Shown here: positions 32,796 to 36,149 of the stretch, piece by piece
How the letters are laid out: every line of letters starts with the position of its first letter
Numbering within the stretch: position 1 is the stretch's first letter
Source of the DNA: Opitutus sp. GAS368
Lineage (GTDB): Bacteria; Verrucomicrobiota; Verrucomicrobiia; Opitutales; UBA953
DNA length: 36,149 bases
NCBI GenBank assembly: GCA_945866215.1
Contig: CAMBGQ010000001.1
Location: forward strand, 1 to 36,149
Reading direction: 5' to 3'
The notes under the pieces: generated by a model
Database searches by the model: none
What the model was told of the DNA's origin: nothing
The model's input: only the letters and a program-made list of their open reading frames with translations
Program-made: the position numbers and the translations under genes

Positions 32796-34988
32796 ATGTC
32801 ACACTATAAGTTCGTCTCTCACCTCTGGAACGATGCCGAAGCCGCGAAGCTCGATCCAGTCGGCCGTCTGGTCTACCGCTCCAACAAACTCGGAGCCGAC
32901 CAGCGGATCACGAACACCGGCGGCGGCAATACCTCCTCCAAGATTGTCGAGAAGGATCCGCTCACCGGTACTGATACTCAGGTCCTCTGGGTCAAGGGCT
33001 CCGGCGGCGATCTCCGCACCAGCAACCGTGAGAACTTCTCCTCTCTTTATCAGGATAAGCTCGTCGGCCTCCAGAAGTCCTATGCGGCTCGCGCTGACAA
33101 GGGACTGAAGTCCCAGGCCGAAGACGACATGGTCGCGATGTACAACCACGCCACCTTCAACCTGAATCCGCGCGCCTCGTCGATTAACACCCCGCTGCAC
33201 AGCTTCCTGCCGGGCAAGCATGTCGACCACATGCACCCGAACGCAATCATCTCGATCGCTGCCTCTAAGAACTGTGAAGCCCTCACCAAGGAAATCTTCG
33301 CCGGCAAGATGGCTTATGTGAAGTGGATGCGTCCCGGCTTCGAGTTGGGCCTGGCCATGCAGGACATCTCCAGGCAACAGCCCGCCACGAAGGCCATCAT
33401 GATGGGCCAGCACGGCTTCATCTCCTGGGCCGACGACGACAAGGCCTGCTACGAACTGACCCTTGCCATGATCGAGCAGGCCGCAGCCTATATCGACGCC
33501 AAGTACCAGGCCAAGGGCGGCGATGCCAAGGCCTTCGGCGGCGCTCTCTATCAGACCCTCGACACCGAGAAGCGTCATGCAGCCTTCGCGGCCATCTTGC
33601 CTTGGCTCCGCGGCCAGGTCTCCAAGGAGAAGCGCTTCATCGGCACCATCCAGGATGACGAGAAGATCCTCCGGTTCGTCAACTCGAAGGACGCTCCGCG
33701 CCTCGCTGAACTCGGCACCTCTTGCCCCGACCACTTCCTCCGCACGAAGATCAAGCCGCTTTACGTGAACTGGAATCCCCAGTCCGAAGACGCCGTTGCG
33801 TTGAAGGCCAAGCTCGCCGCCGCCCTCGAGCAATACCGCAAGGACTACGCCTCCTACTACAACGCTTGCAAGCGCCCGAACTCCCCGGCGATGCGCGACC
33901 CGAATCCGACCGTCGTCCTCATCCCCGGCCTCGGCTTGATCGCCTGGGGTAAGGATAAGTCCGAGTCCCGCGTCACCGCCGAGTTCTACAACTGCGCCGT
34001 CGAGGTCATGCGTGGTGCCGAAGCCATCGACCAGTACATCGCCTTGCCTCAGCAGGAAGCCTTCGACATCGAGTACTGGCTGCTCGAAGAGGCCAAGCTG
34101 AAGCGCATGCCAGCCGAGAAGGAACTCGCCCGCCAAGTGATCATCGTCGTCGGCGCCGGCTCCGGCATCGGCAAGGAGACCGCCCATCGCCTCGTCAAGG
34201 AAGGCGCCCATCTCGTCTGCGTCGACAAGAACGTGGAAGCCGCTCAGGCCACCGCCAAGGAAATCACCGACAAGCTCGGGACGGGCATCGGCGTCGCCGG
34301 CACTGGCCTCTCCAACTGCGGCCCTGCCATCGGCCTCTCCGGTGACATTATGGACCGTGCCTCCATCCGCCAGATGCTTGATCAGGTCGCGCTCGCCTAC
34401 GGCGGCTTCGACTCCATCTGCGTCACTGCCGGCATCTTCGTCTCGCCCGACACCACTGGGCATATTCCGGACGACAAGTGGGCCCTCACCTTCGCCCTCA
34501 ACGTCACCGGTAGCTACCTGGTCGCCGACGAGGCTTACAAGACCTGGAAGGAACAAGGTCTCCGCGGCAACCTCGTCCTGACCACCAGCGCCAACGCCGC
34601 GGTGGCCAAGAAGGGATCCGTGGCCTACGATACCTCGAAAGCTGCCGCCAACCACCTCGTCCGCGAGATGGCCATGGAGCTTTCGCCTCTGGTCCGGGTC
34701 AACGGCGTAGCCCCGGCCACCGTCGTGCAGGGTTCAGCCATGTTCCCTCGGGACCGAGTGATCGCCTCGCTTGCGAAGTATAACATTCCCTACACGCCTG
34801 ATGAGGTGACGGATTCGCTGACCACGAAGCTCTCGCAGTTCTACGCTGATCGCACCTTGACCAAGAACCCTATCACCCCCGCCGACCAAGCCGAAGCCTA
34901 CTTCCTTCTCGTGACTAATCGCCTCAGCAAGACGACCGGACAGGTCATCACCGTCGACGGCGGCCTCCACGAGGCTTTTCTCCGCTAA
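32796..34988 (+). CDS. Bifunctional rhamnulose-1-phosphate aldolase / L-lactaldehyde dehydrogenase (short-chain type)
   Basis: 730 residues, the size of known RhaD-type fusions. Residues 1-430 are a class II aldolase, with GGGNTSSK near 42-49, zinc ligands His145 and His147 in HVDHMHPNA, and His206 in MGQHGF. Residues 447-730 are a short-chain dehydrogenase with the cofactor loop G-A-G-S-G-I-G (453-459) and the catalytic Tyr611 and Lys615 (AYDTSKAAANH). The protein cleaves rhamnulose-1-phosphate to dihydroxyacetone phosphate and L-lactaldehyde, then oxidises the lactaldehyde to lactate, as described for the RhaE/RhaD fusion family. It is the last gene of the operon, 42 bp after rhaB, and is followed by a hairpin. 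Confidence 0.94.
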   Translation: MSHYKFVSHLWNDAEAAKLDPVGRLVYRSNKLGADQRITNTGGGNTSSKIVEKDPLTGTDTQVLWVKGSGGDLRTSNRENFSSLYQDKLVGLQKSYAARADKGLKSQAEDDMVAMYNHATFNLNPRASSINTPLHSFLPGKHVDHMHPNAIISIAASKNCEALTKEIFAGKMAYVKWMRPGFELGLAMQDISRQQPATKAIMMGQHGFISWADDDKACYELTLAMIEQAAAYIDAKYQAKGGDAKAFGGALYQTLDTEKRHAAFAAILPWLRGQVSKEKRFIGTIQDDEKILRFVNSKDAPRLAELGTSCPDHFLRTKIKPLYVNWNPQSEDAVALKAKLAAALEQYRKDYASYYNACKRPNSPAMRDPNPTVVLIPGLGLIAWGKDKSESRVTAEFYNCAVEVMRGAEAIDQYIALPQQEAFDIEYWLLEEAKLKRMPAEKELARQVIIVVGAGSGIGKETAHRLVKEGAHLVCVDKNVEAAQATAKEITDKLGTGIGVAGTGLSNCGPAIGLSGDIMDRASIRQMLDQVALAYGGFDSICVTAGIFVSPDTTGHIPDDKWALTFALNVTGSYLVADEAYKTWKEQGLRGNLVLTTSANAAVAKKGSVAYDTSKAAANHLVREMAMELSPLVRVNGVAPATVVQGSAMFPRDRVIASLAKYNIPYTPDEVTDSLTTKLSQFYADRTLTKNPITPADQAEAYFLLVTNRLSKTTGQVITVDGGLHEAFLR

Positions 34989-35026
34989 CCCTGTGCCCGT
35001 CTCTCTTTTCGATGAGACGGGCAGGG
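34989..35026 (+). terminator. Hairpin after the rhamnose operon
   Basis: A perfect 9-bp stem, GCCCGTCTC (34995-35003) and GAGACGGGC (35014-35022), with a 10-base loop containing TTTT. Flanking CCCT and AGGG extend the pairing past a small bulge. It starts right after the stop codon. The bases after it (AAAGATTTAAAAT) include only a short T-run, so it may be a weak or Rho-assisted terminator or an mRNA-end stabiliser. Confidence 0.6.
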
Positions 35027-35088
35027 AAAGATTTAAAATAAGCAATGCGAGGTTGAGCCTCGGACACCCTTTCCCCCATCTTGTGGGC

Positions 35089-36149
35089 ATGCTGCTTCGC
35101 CTCCTGTTGCTCGCACCGCTGGCCTCCCTCGCCCAAGGCTCGCTCATCGCTGAATGGCAGAAGCAATATGACGCCTGGTCCGGGAAAGCCCCTCGCGCCA
35201 AAGTCGAAGCCCCGCGCTGGAGCGAGGACGGCCGCACGTTAGCCTATGCTTGGCTCGGCTCTGACGGACTGGAGTGGCGTCTGGTCGACTGCGAGTCAGG
35301 CCTGATCAAGCCGGCGTTCGAAGCGGCGTCCCTCGTCAAGGCCTTCGCTGACCTTAGCGGACGCAAAGTCGACCCTCGTAACTGGCCTTTCAAGCGCGTC
35401 TTGCCTTCCGACGAAGGGCGCCTGCGACTCGAAGGAGATAAGGAATCCTGGTGGCTGGGCAAAGACGGCCGGTTGGTCTTGGCCGCCCGCGGTTCGCCGA
35501 CCAAGCCGGTGCCGCGACTGCAAGGTAGTAGCCGCACCTTAAACGCTGGCAAAGAGGGTCTGCGCTCCCCGTCTGGGACCGTTACAGTCGAACTGCGTGA
35601 CGGGGATGTCACCCTCTCGGACGGCGATGGCCAGCCGGCGCGCCGCTTAATCGAACGCCCCCCGGGGTCCGCCGATGCGTTCGTCGGACCAGTCTCTTGG
35701 TCTCCGGACGGCGCGCACTTTGCGCTTTGGCGCGAAACCAAGCAACCGGTACGGATGTATAAGGTCGTCGACTCCGTCAAAGGCACCACACGCGATATCC
35801 ATTACGAAAAACCGGGCGATGCCCGGACCGAACGCACCGCCTGGGTGTTTCGTGCCGACGGCAGGGGCGCCTCTGGCTGCCCTGCCGACCTCGCGGGCAA
35901 GACCTACGCCACCGAGCGACTGGACTGGTCCGCCGACGGCAAGACCCTGCGAACCGAATACATCCGCCGAGGCTTCACGGGGCATGGCGTGGTCGCCTAC
36001 GACGTTGTCAGTGGGGTCTGGCGGAAACTGTTGGCCGAAGAAGATCCGAAGTTCGTCCACACTTTCAACGCCCGCTATCGGCATGACGTTACGGAAGACC
36101 TCACCGTCTGGGCTTCCGAAAGAACGGGCTGGCAGCACCTCTACGCCCA
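35089..36149 (+). CDS. Dipeptidyl-peptidase IV-like S9 peptidase, N-terminal part (cut by window edge)
   Basis: At least 353 residues from the ATG at 35089, running off the window without a stop. I translated it by hand. A signal peptide (MLLRLLLLAPLASLAQG) predicts export. The visible part is the beta-propeller domain of DPP-IV-like peptidases: PRWSEDGRTLAYAW, VSWSPDGAHFALW, RLDWSADGKTLRTEY and TEDLTVWASERTGWQHLYA, the last being a strong signature of this family. The catalytic Ser-Asp-His domain should lie beyond the window. A short hairpin (CGAGG-TTGAG-CCTCG, 35048-35062) precedes it in the gap after the rhamnose operon. It is probably a separate transcription unit. Confidence 0.88.
   Translation, partial: MLLRLLLLAPLASLAQGSLIAEWQKQYDAWSGKAPRAKVEAPRWSEDGRTLAYAWLGSDGLEWRLVDCESGLIKPAFEAASLVKAFADLSGRKVDPRNWPFKRVLPSDEGRLRLEGDKESWWLGKDGRLVLAARGSPTKPVPRLQGSSRTLNAGKEGLRSPSGTVTVELRDGDVTLSDGDGQPARRLIERPPGSADAFVGPVSWSPDGAHFALWRETKQPVRMYKVVDSVKGTTRDIHYEKPGDARTERTAWVFRADGRGASGCPADLAGKTYATERLDWSADGKTLRTEYIRRGFTGHGVVAYDVVSGVWRKLLAEEDPKFVHTFNARYRHDVTEDLTVWASERTGWQHLYA

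Noticed and set aside
32799-34655. A very long open frame antisense to the rhamnulose aldolase/dehydrogenase gene (618 codons).
   Set aside because: It is a by-product of high GC and strong third-position bias in the real gene; its composition is low-complexity in G, A, V, D and L and shows no domain.
30498-34988. Bacterial microcompartment locus.
   Set aside because: The aldolase and regulator fit such loci, but no shell protein (BMC domain or pentameric vertex) is encoded anywhere in the window.

Overview
The window reads as a chromosomal segment of a high-GC member of the PVC group, most likely Verrucomicrobiota (Opitutae-like). This rests on a paired DUF1549/DUF1553 cytochrome-type protein and DUF1501 protein, a secreted DUF1080 protein, a Tat-exported Gfo/Idh/MocA oxidoreductase, a full set of peptidoglycan genes, and the general rarity of Shine-Dalgarno sequences. 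Assignment is from gene content only; no 16S gene is present. No insertion sequence, prophage, CRISPR array or integrase was seen.

Region 1 (1-8714, all on the minus strand) is one tightly packed directon. In transcription order it holds a large secreted DUF1549/DUF1553 protein, a DUF1501 protein, an MFS exporter, a secreted esterase, a DUF1080 protein, a small DUF6428-type protein and the start of a sugar ABC transporter ATPase cut by the window edge. A perfect 18-bp palindrome lies just upstream of the first gene. Region 2 (9002-13482, plus) makes amino sugars: glmM, a GlmU-like acetyltransferase with a shortened N-terminus, and glmS, followed by a small protein with two copies of a four-cysteine zinc motif. 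Two lysine tRNAs (CTT and TTT anticodons) follow on the minus strand.

Region 3 (13804-20475) holds an rlmB-like methyltransferase and asd (minus), a short L,D-transpeptidase (plus), and the elongasome genes mreB-mreC-mreD-PBP2 (minus). Region 4 (20719-23074) has a Gfo/Idh/MocA oxidoreductase and uppP. Region 5 (23172-28607, plus) is trpB, yicC, an IHF/HU gene, hisS and murJ, met by a convergent AmiD-like lipoprotein amidase.

Region 6 (29696-34988, plus) is an L-rhamnose (6-deoxysugar) catabolic operon: a DeoR-type regulator, a stand-alone class II aldolase, rhamnulokinase and the bifunctional rhamnulose-1-phosphate aldolase/lactaldehyde dehydrogenase. It has no isomerase and ends in a hairpin. 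A DPP-IV-like peptidase starts at 35089 and runs off the window.

Two themes dominate. One is envelope building: GlmM, GlmU-like, GlmS, Asd, L,D-transpeptidase, PBP2, MreBCD, UppP, MurJ and an amidase. The other is breakdown of plant or algal sugars: the minus-strand directon, the oxidoreductase and the rhamnose operon. I did not find a wholly novel system. The best leads are the tandem zinc-motif protein, the reduced GlmU-like protein between glmM and glmS, the composition of the 8.7-kb directon, and several uncharacterised palindromes and hairpins in promoter regions.
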